A stretch of DNA of 64,000 bases from Paenalcaligenes suwonensis (GTDB taxonomy: Bacteria; Pseudomonadota; Gammaproteobacteria; Burkholderiales; Burkholderiaceae_B): positions 232,762-296,761 of the forward strand of contig NZ_JAANPV010000006.1 in NCBI RefSeq assembly GCF_011290505.1. The letters run 5' to 3'. Shown here piece after piece: positions 27,143-34,607 of this stretch. Numbering within the stretch: position 1 is the stretch's first letter; the number at the start of each line of letters is the position of its first letter. Both the position numbers and the translations under genes were made by a program. Below the pieces are notes generated by a model. That model ran no database searches, was not told the DNA's origin, and was given only the letters and a program-made list of their open reading frames with translations.

Positions 27143-28276
27143 TTATTTTCCGATATGGTTGGACAATACCGTAATGATACGTCTAGCGGTATCTGTTGAT
27201 ATGGTCTGACCATCTTTATCCAGCACAGTAACCATAGAACCGTTACCTTGGGCCACCACACGAATGCGGAATGCCTGTGCTTCAGCCGTGTTACGGCCAC
27301 CGAACATACGTGTAAAGATGTTCGCTTGTTCGATTTTCTCGCCTGTGTCGGAATCCAAGTAGCGAATGAAGTACTCGCCACTAGAACGGTCACGATCTTC
27401 TAACGCAAAACCAGCGGAATCAATCGCCACACCCACACGACGCCATGCACGATCGAACGGTTCGTTCAAACGTAAGAAGGCTTCGCTAGAGGTAGTCACG
27501 GTTTCTACAGCCGTACCACGTTCGGTTTGTTCTGCCTGTGTCACTTTGGACTGTGCACGTTCTTGATCGGTACCTAAGTACACCATCAAGCGAGCCAGCA
27601 TCGCCGCGTTCAGGTTAGGATCTTCTTTACCGTATACCCACTTAAACGTTGTACCGTCAGGTGTGGGGGTTTCTTCCATGTGCTGGTGACTGATGTAAAT
27701 TTCAGTCTTGCCATCTACACGTTCCATACGGGTGGTAAAGCGCTCACGCTCACCACTGTCGAACACTTGGTCAACGATGGCGCCCAACGCGCTGCGAATC
27801 CAGCCTTCAGGAATCTTGGCACGGTTTTCAGCCCAGTCGGTTTGGATGACACCAGCACGAGGGTCTTGGCTACGAATAGTGAAACCCTGTGTTCCCCAGA
27901 ACTCGATGACTTCTGGGAAGATCTTTTCAGCAGGCATATCCACAACCAGCCAGCGCAACTGACCATCGCGCTTAACCTCAATACCATCTGTTTGCGGCAG
28001 AATATTTGAGCCACTTGCCACAGCTTGTTGCTGGGCTTCGCGTGACTGCATGTAGCTGCTGAAGCTGGTGCCTTCCGGTGCTTTGTAGTGCGCATCGGCT
28101 TGGGCTTGTGTCAGATCGGGTGGAACGCTTAGAGGTTCGCCACGTACTGTACTTTTGTAATCTACGCTTTCGGCGCCACCTGTAATTTCTTCCAGAGTGG
28201 AACAACCACTTAGCGCTACAGCACCTAGGCCTACCGTCAAGGCGGCACAAATCTTGGTTAAACGCATTGTTCTCAT
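27143..28276 (-). CDS. bamC: Outer membrane assembly lipoprotein BamC
   Basis: 377 residues. A signal peptide ends in the lipobox ALSGC (Cys about residue 25), so the mature protein is a lipoprotein. The early mature region with [20 protein letters not shown] is the conserved BamC segment that binds BamD. Two C-terminal helix-grip domains follow. It is a subunit of the complex that inserts beta-barrel proteins in the outer membrane. Its ATG overlaps the dapA stop (ATGA), so the two are translationally coupled, as in other beta- and gammaproteobacteria. Confidence 0.92.
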   Translation of the reverse strand: MRTMRLTKICAALTVGLGAVALSGCSTLEEITGGAESVDYKSTVRGEPLSVPPDLTQAQADAHYKAPEGTSFSSYMQSREAQQQAVASGSNILPQTDGIEVKRDGQLRWLVVDMPAEKIFPEVIEFWGTQGFTIRSQDPRAGVIQTDWAENRAKIPEGWIRSALGAIVDQVFDSGERERFTTRMERVDGKTEIYISHQHMEETPTPDGTTFKWVYGKEDPNLNAAMLARLMVYLGTDQERAQSKVTQAEQTERGTAVETVTTSSEAFLRLNEPFDRAWRRVGVAIDSAGFALEDRDRSSGEYFIRYLDSDTGEKIEQANIFTRMFGGRNTAEAQAFRIRVVAQGNGSMVTVLDKDGQTISTDTARRIITVLSNHIGK

Positions 28277-29178
28277 GAAATCAGACCTGCATCCCTTAAT
28301 GTTTGACGCAACATATCGTGAAACTTCTCGTTCAAGGGAGTCAAAGGCAGTCTATAACCTAGCTGCAGTCTCCCCATTTCAGCCAGCGCCCATTTTACAG
28401 GGATAGGGTTAGCTTCGATAAACAATTTGCTGTTTAGTTCCGCCAACGCCATGTTCAAACGACGAACTTCTGGCAAATTACCTGCTAAAGCGGCCATGCA
28501 CAAGTCGTGCATCATGCGTGGTGCCACGTTAGCAGTCACCGAAATATTACCTTTACCGCCCAACAGTATCAGTGCAGCAGCGGTAGCATCGTCACCACTT
28601 AGCACAATGAATTCTTCCGGTTTGTCACGCATCAGCGCGCCCAAACGACCAATATTACCTGTTGCGTCTTTTACGCCAATAATATTAGGCACATGAGCCA
28701 AACGTACGATGGTGTCGTTGTCCATATCGGCAACTGTACGACCAGGCACGTTGTACAAGAAAGAAGGCAAATCTACAGTTTCCGCAATTTTACGGAAGTG
28801 CTGGTACATACCTTCTTGGGTAGGTCTATTGTAGTAAGGCACTACGGACAAACCTGCATCAGCACCTACGCTTTGCGCGTGGCGTGACAATTCGATGGCT
28901 TCTGCTGTGGAGTTACCACCCACACCAGCAATCACAGGAATACGGCCAGCAGCGTGTTTAACAGCGATACCAATCAATTCAGCATGTTCATCCATACTTA
29001 CTGTTGGGGATTCGCCCGAGGTACCTACTACTACGATTGCATCTGTGCCTTCAGCCACATGCCAATCGATCAACTTTCGATACGCCTCGATATCCAGCTG
29101 CCCATCCGGGAACATAGGGGTAACAAGCGCAACCATACTGCCTTGAAATACAGGCGTTGCATTCTCCGAGTTTGCCAT
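28273..29178 (-). CDS. dapA: 4-hydroxy-tetrahydrodipicolinate synthase
   Basis: 301 residues from ATG 29178; a longer frame reaches 29214, but the extra 12 residues lack a good site. It condenses pyruvate with aspartate semialdehyde in lysine and peptidoglycan precursor synthesis. Class I aldolase features are clear: GTSGESPT (pyruvate carboxylate binding), [16 protein letters not shown] (catalytic Tyr) and [10 protein letters not shown] (Schiff-base Lys, near residue 170). It is followed directly by bamC with a 4-base overlap. Confidence 0.95.
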   Translation of the reverse strand: MANSENATPVFQGSMVALVTPMFPDGQLDIEAYRKLIDWHVAEGTDAIVVVGTSGESPTVSMDEHAELIGIAVKHAAGRIPVIAGVGGNSTAEAIELSRHAQSVGADAGLSVVPYYNRPTQEGMYQHFRKIAETVDLPSFLYNVPGRTVADMDNDTIVRLAHVPNIIGVKDATGNIGRLGALMRDKPEEFIVLSGDDATAAALILLGGKGNISVTANVAPRMMHDLCMAALAGNLPEVRRLNMALAELNSKLFIEANPIPVKWALAEMGRLQLGYRLPLTPLNEKFHDMLRQTLRDAGLIS

Positions 29179-29261
29179 AATCGAGGTTTTCTCCAGAATC
29201 AAAAAGCGGCACACATCTTACAACATAAAGATCTTTGCAGTTTACAGGATTCACCGCAAAA

Positions 29262-29912
29262 TCATAAGAACCAGCTCACCACATTCTGTCCAAATGACAA
29301 AAATGGTGCCAAAGCCAGCCCTAATACATTGGTAAGCATCAAAACAATTAGAATCAGCATGCCATAAGGCTCTATACGGCCATACTGATAGGCCCATTTA
29401 TTGGGCAGCAAACTAAATACTATCCTACCGCCGTCCAAAGGTGGCAACGGAATCAGATTCAAAGCCATCAACACCAAGTTTACCCAGATACCGGCAATCG
29501 CCATACGTGGGAAAAAGTCAGTATGTGCCACACCACTATCTAACATCAGCCGTAAGGCAATTGCCCAGCCTATGGCCATCACTAAGTTAGAGGCTGGACC
29601 TGCTAACGCCACCCAAAGCATGTCGCGTTTGGGCTTACGCAAATGCGACCAATTAACGGGTACAGGTTTTGCCCAGCCGAACAATAACCCGGAACCACCC
29701 ATCATGCTGGTAGTAAACAGCAAGAACAATGGCACTGCGATAGTGCCGATGGGATCTATATGAGGAATGGGGTTTAGGGTGATGCGCCCTGCCTGTGCTG
29801 CGGTGTTATCACCAAAGAGCCTAGCCACATAGCCGTGCGAGGCCTCATGCAACGTAATCGCAAACAAAACAGGCAGAGCATAGACCGTAATGGTCTGTAT
29901 TAAATCATTCAT
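29262..29912 (-). CDS. Site-2 protease family (M50) membrane protein
   Basis: 216 residues with several hydrophobic helices. The zinc motif HEASH (about residues 22-26) lies in the first helices, and the second motif PPLDGG (near 160) in a later one. The family cleaves within membranes. This short version lacks PDZ domains and belongs to the small group often found near dapA or trpS in betaproteobacteria. Its substrate is unknown. Confidence 0.87.
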   Translation of the reverse strand: MNDLIQTITVYALPVLFAITLHEASHGYVARLFGDNTAAQAGRITLNPIPHIDPIGTIAVPLFLLFTTSMMGGSGLLFGWAKPVPVNWSHLRKPKRDMLWVALAGPASNLVMAIGWAIALRLMLDSGVAHTDFFPRMAIAGIWVNLVLMALNLIPLPPLDGGRIVFSLLPNKWAYQYGRIEPYGMLILIVLMLTNVLGLALAPFLSFGQNVVSWFL

Positions 29913-29988
29913 GAAAAACCGTAGTTCAAAGCATTTTTGCCATTATTCACCAGAGTTGTGCACAAAAGCAAAAAAACTGCTTTGACGC

Positions 29989-30615
29989 TTAGGCCAAACC
30001 CAGCTTTGCAGGATCACCAGAACCCACTCGAACCACCTCTGGTGTTTCTTCGGTCAGGTCAATCACCGTGGTAGGCTGCATGGAGCACGCCCCGCCATCG
30101 ACAATTGCTGCAATTTGCCCTTTGTAGCGCTTCTCGATCTCGGCCACGTCATTTAACGCTTCTACCTCACCTTCAGGAATCAAGGTAGTAGACAACAACG
30201 GCGAGCCCACTTGATCTATCAGTTCACTCACAATTTTATTGTCAGGAACACGAATCCCAATAGTTTTACGCGACGGGTGTGACACTCGTCGTGGTACTTC
30301 TTTGGTGGCTTCTAAAATAAAGGTCCATGGGCCAGGCGTAGCCATCTTTAGTAAACGGTATTGACTGTTCCCCACTTTGGCAAAGGTGCTGATCTCGGCC
30401 AAATCGCGGCACAATACCGTCAGGTTATGGCGTTCATCCAAACCTCGTACCCGTCGCAAATCTTCAGCTGCAGACTTATCATCCAGACGCGCAACCACGG
30501 CATAGCTAGAATCCGTTGGCACGGCTACTAACCCACCCTTAGCTAAGATCTGCGCTGCTTGAGCCAGAATGCGTCCTTGTGGATTTTCAGGATGAACAAC
30601 AAATACCTGTGTCAT
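29989..30615 (-). CDS. Sua5/YciO/YrdC-family protein (threonylcarbamoyl-AMP synthase-like)
   Basis: 208 residues from an ATG 7 bases after AAAGGAG; a TTG two codons upstream is less likely. The YrdC fold is marked by GGLVAVPTDSSYAVVARLDD near residue 30, LCRDLAEISTFAKV, and SPLLSTTLIPEGE. The length and sequence are closest to YciO, a relative of TsaC whose tRNA threonylcarbamoylation activity is less certain. It lies upstream of the site-2 protease on the same strand. Confidence 0.85.
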   Translation of the reverse strand: MTQVFVVHPENPQGRILAQAAQILAKGGLVAVPTDSSYAVVARLDDKSAAEDLRRVRGLDERHNLTVLCRDLAEISTFAKVGNSQYRLLKMATPGPWTFILEATKEVPRRVSHPSRKTIGIRVPDNKIVSELIDQVGSPLLSTTLIPEGEVEALNDVAEIEKRYKGQIAAIVDGGACSMQPTTVIDLTEETPEVVRVGSGDPAKLGLA

Positions 30616-30706
30616 AGTCAAACTCCTTTGTATAGGTCCGAACCACTATAGAGCAAAGCGCTGTTTCACGCCAAACTCGTTAAACTTTATTTATTTTGAT
30701 GCAAAC

Positions 30707-30736
30707 TTGTGCAAAAAATAAAAATCCTGCTATAAT
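30707..30736 (+). promoter_or_regulatory. Sigma-70 promoter of tRNA-His
   Basis: TTGTGC (30707-30712) and a perfect TATAAT (30731-30736) are spaced by 18 bases. Transcription would begin about 15 bases before the tRNA. Confidence 0.7.
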
Positions 30737-30757
30737 CATTTTTCTTTGCTACACAAT

Positions 30758-30834
30758 GGTGGCCGTAGCTCAGTTGGTAGAGTCCCGGATTGTGATTCCG
30801 GTTGTCGTGGGTTCGAGCCCCATCGGTCACCCCA
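30758..30834 (+). tRNA. tRNA-His (anticodon GTG)
   Basis: The acceptor stem GTGGCCG pairs with CGGTCAC. An extra G at -1 (30758) faces C73, the hallmark of tRNA-His. The anticodon GTG is at 30792-30794, the T-loop reads GGTTCGAGCCC and CCA is encoded. It is the junction between host genes and the prophage; its 3' end is a likely attachment site. Confidence 0.97.
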
Positions 30835-30917
30835 AATTCTTTCTAGTTTTCATTGGGTTATAAAAACATCAACTTCCCACAAGATGAAAATTAGAACAAA
30901 AAACCGAACTTTAGAAC

Positions 30918-30946
30918 AAAGACCGCAACTAGCGGTCTTTTTTTTC
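30918..30946 (+). terminator. Rho-independent terminator downstream of tRNA-His
   Basis: AAAGACCGC pairs with GCGGTCTTT around AACTA, with eight T. It insulates the prophage-end umuD from tRNA transcription. Confidence 0.8.
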
Positions 30947-31046
30947 GTCTATTACACCTGCTTTCTTTGTATAAAACAACAGGCCTTACAGAACGCATTA
31001 GGCGCGATACTCTCTGTAACCCGCCCTATCTTTTTATTGCTTAAAA

Positions 31047-31066
31047 TACTGTTTTTATAATCAGTA
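31047..31066 (+). promoter_or_regulatory. LexA (SOS) box upstream of umuD
   Basis: TACTGTTTTTATAATCAGTA matches the E. coli consensus at 16 of 20 positions, with CTGT and CAG half-sites in register. It lies 9 bases before the umuD ATG. DNA-damage control is inferred. Confidence 0.65.
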
Positions 31067-31075
31067 TCAAAAGCC

Positions 31076-31471
31076 ATGCCAAACCATCCCACACTGATTA
31101 CCGACGCTACCGTGCAATGCGGGTTCCCGCTGCCTGCACAGGCAACCATGCACAAGCGCCTCGATCTTAACGATCTGCTAGTCAAGCACCCCGGTACAAC
31201 ATACTGCGTGCCAGTCCGTGGCGAATCCATGCGTGATGCAGGTATTAACGATGGCGATACCGTTCTAGTAGATACCTCGCTCATAGCTAAGCATGGGTAT
31301 ATCGTGCTGGCCGTGGTTGATGGAGACTACACAGTGAAACGCCTGTACAACCAAAACGGCATCATCAAACTAGAAGCTGCAAACCCCGACTTCCCAGACA
31401 TCGAATTTAAGGACGGTCAGGAATTAACCGTTTGGGGGGTGGTTACTTGGACACTCAAGCCTCTTTTATAG
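31076..31471 (+). CDS. umuD: UmuD-like S24 peptidase (translesion polymerase V subunit)
   Basis: 131 residues. UmuD is cleaved by itself with RecA filament and then joins UmuC to form polymerase V. The Cys-Gly cleavage site is seen in VQCGFPLPA near residue 15. The catalytic Ser lies in VRGESMRDAGI and the Lys in YTVKRLYN. No umuC follows; the next gene is an oppositely oriented spanin. It stands alone between the tRNA and the lysis cassette, a typical place for an accessory gene. It could act with a host UmuC or interfere with the host SOS response. Confidence 0.85.
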   Translation: MPNHPTLITDATVQCGFPLPAQATMHKRLDLNDLLVKHPGTTYCVPVRGESMRDAGINDGDTVLVDTSLIAKHGYIVLAVVDGDYTVKRLYNQNGIIKLEAANPDFPDIEFKDGQELTVWGVVTWTLKPLL

Positions 31472-31473
31472 CC

Positions 31474-31989
31474 CTACCGCACCATACTGCGGCCTCTAGC
31501 AGCATCATACGCAGCCTCACAAGCTAACCCTGCTACTCTGCTTCTGTCAGCCTCTGCTGCATAGATGCCCGCCAAGCCATCAGATTGGCTAAGCAACTCG
31601 GCAAACATTCGGATTGCGGTGTCTGCTGCCTCGCGCTCTGCGGCAGCGGTGGCAAGCGCAACGCCTCGCCGGTAGCGGGTAGCATATTCTTTGGCTGCGT
31701 CCCGCACGCGCTGATCAGCAGCAAGCCGCTCAGTAATAGTAATTTGCTCAAGCTGCTCTTGTGTTTCACGATCCCTAACCTCCATTGCTTCTGTGAGCTC
31801 ATGCTCAATCTGACGCGCTAATGCCTCCGCATGGGCAACATCCGTCATGCGCGCGGCTAGCTCTAACGAGTGCTGCGCCTTTAATTCGGCAAGCTGCGCC
31901 TCATAACGCCAGCCCTGTACATTCCATGCGAACAAAAAAACAGCCGCTGCAATAGCGGCCCATCCCAAATACGATTTGATTGCGGTCAT
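31474..31989 (-). CDS. Rz-like inner-membrane spanin (DUF2514-type)
   Basis: 171 residues. One N-terminal transmembrane helix (YLGWAAIAAAVFLFAWNVQG) is followed by a long charged, Ala/Glu-rich coiled-coil region, the layout of an i-spanin. It disrupts the outer membrane at lysis together with a lipoprotein partner. That partner is encoded inside this gene in another frame. Its ATG overlaps the endolysin stop (ATGA). Confidence 0.75.
   Translation of the reverse strand: MTAIKSYLGWAAIAAAVFLFAWNVQGWRYEAQLAELKAQHSLELAARMTDVAHAEALARQIEHELTEAMEVRDRETQEQLEQITITERLAADQRVRDAAKEYATRYRRGVALATAAAEREAADTAIRMFAELLSQSDGLAGIYAAEADRSRVAGLACEAAYDAARGRSMVR
31533..31769 (-). CDS. Rz1-like outer-membrane spanin lipoprotein, nested in Rz
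   Basis: 78 residues from a GTG placed 9 bases after GGAGG; the frame also contains upstream ATGs with poorer sites. The start MKHKSSLSKLLLLSGLLL is a signal peptide and LISAC a lipobox (Cys near residue 22). The mature part is short and Pro/Gln-rich (LRLPPLPQSARQQTPQSE), as is usual in Rz1. It lies wholly inside the i-spanin gene, as in lambda. The signal, lipobox and ribosome site together make a shadow ORF unlikely. Confidence 0.75.
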   Translation of the reverse strand: MKHKSSLSKLLLLSGLLLISACGTQPKNMLPATGEALRLPPLPQSARQQTPQSECLPSCLANLMAWRASMQQRLTEAE

Positions 31990-32480
31990 TGCACGGCCCT
32001 TAACGCTCTAGCATAGAAAGCATCCCACGTATGACGATGCGGCTTACCGGGTCGCCAAGTGCGAATATACAAATCCCATGCGCCCTGCGCATCACCTAGA
32101 ACTGGCAGCTTACGTGGATCCGTCCATAGCAGCAGCCGAGCAAACGCAGCCGCCAGCACAGGGTCATACTCCAATCTGTCCCATACAGTCCGTGCATCCG
32201 GCTCTACGCCACGTTCAGCACACACTAAAAGCGCATGCTGTTTACTGCTTGCATGGCTCAATACGCCACGCACACCTCCACCACGTTCAAACTGCCAATA
32301 GCCTCGCGCTGGTCCCTTAGCTTCTGGCCTTCCCTGCACGATTTGATATGTGTATTCAAAACGGCTTTCCTGTAAGCCCATGGCCAACATCTGTACACGC
32401 GCCTCTTTGCCATCCATGCGCTCAGGCAGCAAGCGCAACGCCGGATCGACGGCCCGCCTAATAACTTCACTTAGTTGCAT
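31986..32480 (-). CDS. Putative endolysin
   Basis: 164 residues from ATG 32480, 7 bases after GGAGGG. The sequence has a lysozyme-like pattern, with Glu in LAMGLQESRFEYTYQ and a RGYWQFERGGGVRGV motif, but no clear signal peptide. It sits between the holin-like genes and the spanins, overlapping both neighbours by a few bases, which fits the lytic enzyme. The exact peptidoglycan bond cut is not readable. Confidence 0.65.
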   Translation of the reverse strand: MQLSEVIRRAVDPALRLLPERMDGKEARVQMLAMGLQESRFEYTYQIVQGRPEAKGPARGYWQFERGGGVRGVLSHASSKQHALLVCAERGVEPDARTVWDRLEYDPVLAAAFARLLLWTDPRKLPVLGDAQGAWDLYIRTWRPGKPHRHTWDAFYARALRAVQ

Positions 32481-32776
32481 TTCTGCGCCCTCCACCACTT
32501 TTTAAATCTGCACCAGGTCAAACGTTTTTTGAGCAACATGTGTCGCACGCACAGCATCGCCAAAGCCACGTTCAACGTTACCTCCGCTGTACGTCCTGCC
32601 GAATAGCTACCGTGTGGGCTTAATATCACGCCCATAGCTGCTAATGCAGCAACGCTGAATAACACACGGCATGTTGCTCCACACTGCACTCGCTTAGAAA
32701 CTGCCCCCCACGCCGCCCACCCACAAATCAGCAGGCACGCAAAAATATTGAGATATGCCACCTTAGCCTCTCCCAC
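32471..32776 (-). CDS. Small membrane protein of the lysis cassette (possible holin or antiholin)
   Basis: 101 residues with three hydrophobic segments and a strongly basic C-terminal tail (LLKKRLTWCRFKKWWRAQK). It overlaps the upstream holin-like gene by 14 bases and the endolysin by 10. Two adjacent membrane proteins before an endolysin often act as holin and antiholin. Which is which cannot be told. Confidence 0.6.
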   Translation of the reverse strand: MGEAKVAYLNIFACLLICGWAAWGAVSKRVQCGATCRVLFSVAALAAMGVILSPHGSYSAGRTAEVTLNVALAMLCVRHMLLKKRLTWCRFKKWWRAQKCN

Positions 32777-33098
32777 CGCCGCCCCAGCGGCTCATGATGA
32801 ACTGCCATAAATCAGCAGCGCGTATTGCCCTGATGACCGACTGCACCCCGGTACCACCGAATAACCCCAACAAAAAACCAATGCCACCAGCATCAGCAGG
32901 TGAAACATTTAGGTATCGTGAAATCATCCCAGTTAAAAAATGGGCAATTACCGCTCCGGTGCATGCAAACAAGACAAAATCACGTCTATTACGTAAATCG
33001 TCACGCCTAAACCAACTAGCTACCAATGCCCCAATAAAGCCGGTCACACCCCACTGAAACGCCTCAAACTGCTCTAACAACCAAGTCCAAGCATTCAA
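32763..33098 (-). CDS. Putative holin
   Basis: 111 residues from a TTG 6 bases after GGGGAG; the longer frame upstream reads through a terminator and is not credible. Three hydrophobic segments are seen (WGVTGFIGALVASWF, FVLFACTGAVIAHFLTG, AGGIGFLLGLFGGTGVQ) with short charged loops. The length and topology fit class I phage holins of the three-helix type. It is first in the lysis cassette. Confidence 0.65.
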   Translation of the reverse strand: MNAWTWLLEQFEAFQWGVTGFIGALVASWFRRDDLRNRRDFVLFACTGAVIAHFLTGMISRYLNVSPADAGGIGFLLGLFGGTGVQSVIRAIRAADLWQFIMSRWGGGGRG

Positions 33099-33145
33099 AA
33101 CCGTCTCCCCATAAAAAACCCCACCGCTGCATAGTGGCCTCCAAT

Positions 33146-33171
33146 AAAAAAGCCCCAGCCGAAGCCGGGGC
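33146..33171 (-). terminator. Terminator 2 between tail-fibre and lysis genes
   Basis: On the minus strand GCCCCGGCTTCGGCTGGGGC forms a stem, with a T run after it. It is the second of two tandem terminators. Confidence 0.75.
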
Positions 33172-33174
33172 AAT

Positions 33175-33198
33175 AAAAAACCCCGATCACTGTCGGGG
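33175..33198 (-). terminator. Terminator 1 after the fibre-chaperone gene
   Basis: CCCCGACAGTGATCGGGG followed by six T, immediately after the stop of the fibre-assembly gene. Late antitermination must bypass it for the lysis genes to be read from the tail operon. Confidence 0.8.
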
Positions 33199-33645
33199 CT
33201 AGATTTCTTCTGATGCTAAGAGCTCTGCTTTTCTGTCAGGCTCTAAAAGTCCCTTGCTTATATATAGGTCAATGCCTGCTTCTACTCGTGCATCAGCTAG
33301 ATCAACAAACTGTGCAGCCAAGAAGTCGTCATAGACAAGCCCGACAGCAGGGTCTGTGTACGTAGCAGTTTTAATGGCTAGCTGTTCGTTTTGAGTGAAA
33401 CGCGCACGGAACTCCAAAACACTGAATACGGTTTTATATTGTAGCGGTGGAGGTGGTGGTGCGATGTAGGGCGCTATCTCGCCATACTCACCAGCTAGAG
33501 CAGCGGCATATATTGCTCGACCATGTTCTTCGGAATCATGCTTTGATGCGGTGAAGTCTATCCACCCATATTCAGGGTGGTTTAATTTCATATCAATGCT
33601 TTCGCCAGTTGAGTCGGCGTAAATAGGTTCTTTTGCTTCAATCAT
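33199..33645 (-). CDS. Tail fibre assembly-like protein
   Basis: 148 residues. The N-terminus has a short beta-rich segment (PEYGWIDFTASKHD), then a proline run (APPPPPLQ) and a helical C-terminal part. This resembles small proteins encoded right after tail fibres. Its start codon overlaps the fibre stop by one base. Such proteins act as chaperones for fibre folding or attach to the fibre tip; the assignment is mostly by position. Confidence 0.5.
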   Translation of the reverse strand: MIEAKEPIYADSTGESIDMKLNHPEYGWIDFTASKHDSEEHGRAIYAAALAGEYGEIAPYIAPPPPPLQYKTVFSVLEFRARFTQNEQLAIKTATYTDPAVGLVYDDFLAAQFVDLADARVEAGIDLYISKGLLEPDRKAELLASEEI

Positions 33646-34607
33646 TATGAAATCCTTATAGCTAGGTATACGGCTAACACCGAATTTGTAGTAGGAGAAG
33701 CCTTACCAGCATTAAGTACCCTCCAAGTACCCGGTAGTGTGGTAAGTGGGGACTTAGCGGCCATAGTTACCGCACTACCCGAAGCATTAGCATCAACGAA
33801 CAGCCTAACGTGCACCAAAGCACTGCCAGCCACTGTATCCCCACCATTACGAGCAGAGTCCGCAGTATCCCCATACCTACTCATTACGAGGGCTAATTGC
33901 CCGATGGCTGTATACCCCAAACTCTGTTGGGTTGGTGGGATAGCTGGCTTACTAGAAACCTCGTCCCATGTTGGCCAGCGAGTGGCTGTTGCTGGCGCGC
34001 CTGTGACTTGCGCCCAAGCGTGAGTGTGGGATGACGGAGCAAAGGCTGTGGGTTTATCAGACACCTCAGCCCATGTCGGCCAGCGTGTAGCCGTTGCCGG
34101 CGCTCCAGTTACTTGCGACCAAGAGTGAGTGTGACTCTTCGTCGCATAATCACTAGCACTAGTTATAGCCGCAGTTCCCAACCCCAGATTTGCACGCGCC
34201 TGCACCACATCAGAAGCACCTGTCCCGCCTTTATTGACCGGTACAGCGGCTGATAACTGCGCAGGATTTAACTCCGTCACATTTAGCGTGATGTTCGCTG
34301 AGCCATCAAAATTTACCGCCGCAGCCGTCGCCCCTCCTGTTAGCGCCATGCTACGGGCCGTCTTTAACTTAGCAGCCGACCCAGAAATACTAATGGCATA
34401 TTCCGTTGCTAAGTTCCCCCATGAGGTCCCGCTCCATATCTCCCACTTTTTGGCTGCACTGCTCCAACGAATCGTACCCGTTGCAAGGTTAGAGGGTTCA
34501 CTATTGGCAGGGTCAAACTGCCTAGATACATCCTCTAAACGACCTTTTACTTCTGCCACAAAATTAGGGTACGTGCTTGATAGCGTTGGCTTTGAATGAT
34601 CTGCCAT
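33645..34607 (-). CDS. Tail fibre protein
   Basis: 320 residues following the J gene with no gap. Fibre-like features include a GGTGASDVVQARANLGLGTAA segment common in phage fibres. Two copies of a 35-residue repeat contain HTHxWxQVTGAPATATRWPTW, and the C-terminal domain is beta-rich. The repeat is visible in the DNA as near-identical stretches 105 bp apart. It probably extends the tail tip and contacts the host surface. Confidence 0.75.
   Translation of the reverse strand: MADHSKPTLSSTYPNFVAEVKGRLEDVSRQFDPANSEPSNLATGTIRWSSAAKKWEIWSGTSWGNLATEYAISISGSAAKLKTARSMALTGGATAAAVNFDGSANITLNVTELNPAQLSAAVPVNKGGTGASDVVQARANLGLGTAAITSASDYATKSHTHSWSQVTGAPATATRWPTWAEVSDKPTAFAPSSHTHAWAQVTGAPATATRWPTWDEVSSKPAIPPTQQSLGYTAIGQLALVMSRYGDTADSARNGGDTVAGSALVHVRLFVDANASGSAVTMAAKSPLTTLPGTWRVLNAGKASPTTNSVLAVYLAIRIS

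Noticed and set aside
33099..33173. Longer form of the holin gene starting at 33173
   Set aside because: The extra codons read through a terminator stem. TTG 33098 has a good ribosome site.
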